NCBI GenBank assembly: GCA_008636095.1
Contig: VSJD01000109.1
Location: forward strand, 1 to 13,877
Direction of reading: 5' to 3'
Source of the DNA: Kiritimatiellota bacterium
GTDB taxonomy: Bacteria; Verrucomicrobiota; Kiritimatiellia; JAAZAB01
Length of the DNA: 13,877 bases
Shown here: in pieces, positions 13,856 to 13,877 of the stretch
Position numbering within the stretch: the stretch's first letter is position 1
How the letters are laid out: each line of letters starts with the position of its first letter
Notes under the pieces: model-generated
Databases searched by the model: none
The model's input: only the letters and a program-made list of their open reading frames with translations
Told to the model about the DNA's origin: nothing
Made by a program: the position numbers and the translations under genes

Positions 13856-13877
13856 ATGTGTGCCACGAAGATCAAGA

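Overview
The window carries one gene running off the left edge, nine complete protein genes, and an unusually dense set of small repeats. No rRNA, tRNA, CRISPR array or transposase gene was seen. Taken together, the gene set suggests a bacterium of the PVC group, perhaps Kiritimatiellota, Lentisphaerota or Verrucomicrobiota. The clues are an FAD-dependent oxidoreductase beside an AraC regulator, a small Psd with a type II PssA, a family 4 uracil-DNA glycosylase, a MurU/AmgK-type fusion, several genes without a clear Shine-Dalgarno, and heptad repeat tracts at gene borders. This assignment is an inference from memory, not a search result.

Layout. Positions 1-2364 hold a divergent pair: an FAD-dependent oxidoreductase (minus, 3' end cut off) and an AraC-family regulator. 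Positions 2421-4922 hold a promoter, gnd (6-phosphogluconate dehydrogenase) and a HAD-superfamily phosphatase, likely one transcription unit. Positions 4928-6125 hold a repeat-filled gap and then a nagA-like N-acetylglucosamine-6-phosphate deacetylase. Positions 8629-6155 (minus) hold a psd-pssA-udg cluster: phosphatidylethanolamine synthesis followed by a DNA-repair glycosylase. Positions 9538-8840 (minus) hold tsaB. Positions 9823-12048 encode a 741-residue fusion of a MurU-like sugar-1-phosphate nucleotidyltransferase, a short hexapeptide-like linker and an AmgK-like kinase. Its last 80 or so residues are encoded by repeat DNA. Positions 13392-12073 (minus) encode an ECF sigma factor fused to a C-terminal region that resembles a degenerate aminoglycoside-nucleotidyltransferase-type domain. 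This fusion is the most novel-looking gene here.

Repeats. Nine tracts with 7-bp (sometimes 7/8-bp) periodicity lie at gene ends or in linkers, each with its own unit. Two pairs of tracts are arranged as inverted repeats on either side of tsaB. Two related hairpins abut such tracts, and two more hairpins sit inside the 5' end of the udg gene. A separate dispersed repeat of about 100-250 bp occurs three times (about 4987-5086, 11826-12010, 13604-13855).

Functional links. NagA and the MurU/AmgK-type fusion together suggest amino-sugar or peptidoglycan recycling. Gnd with its HAD partner suggests pentose-phosphate metabolism with an associated phosphatase. These links are inference from family membership and neighbourhood.
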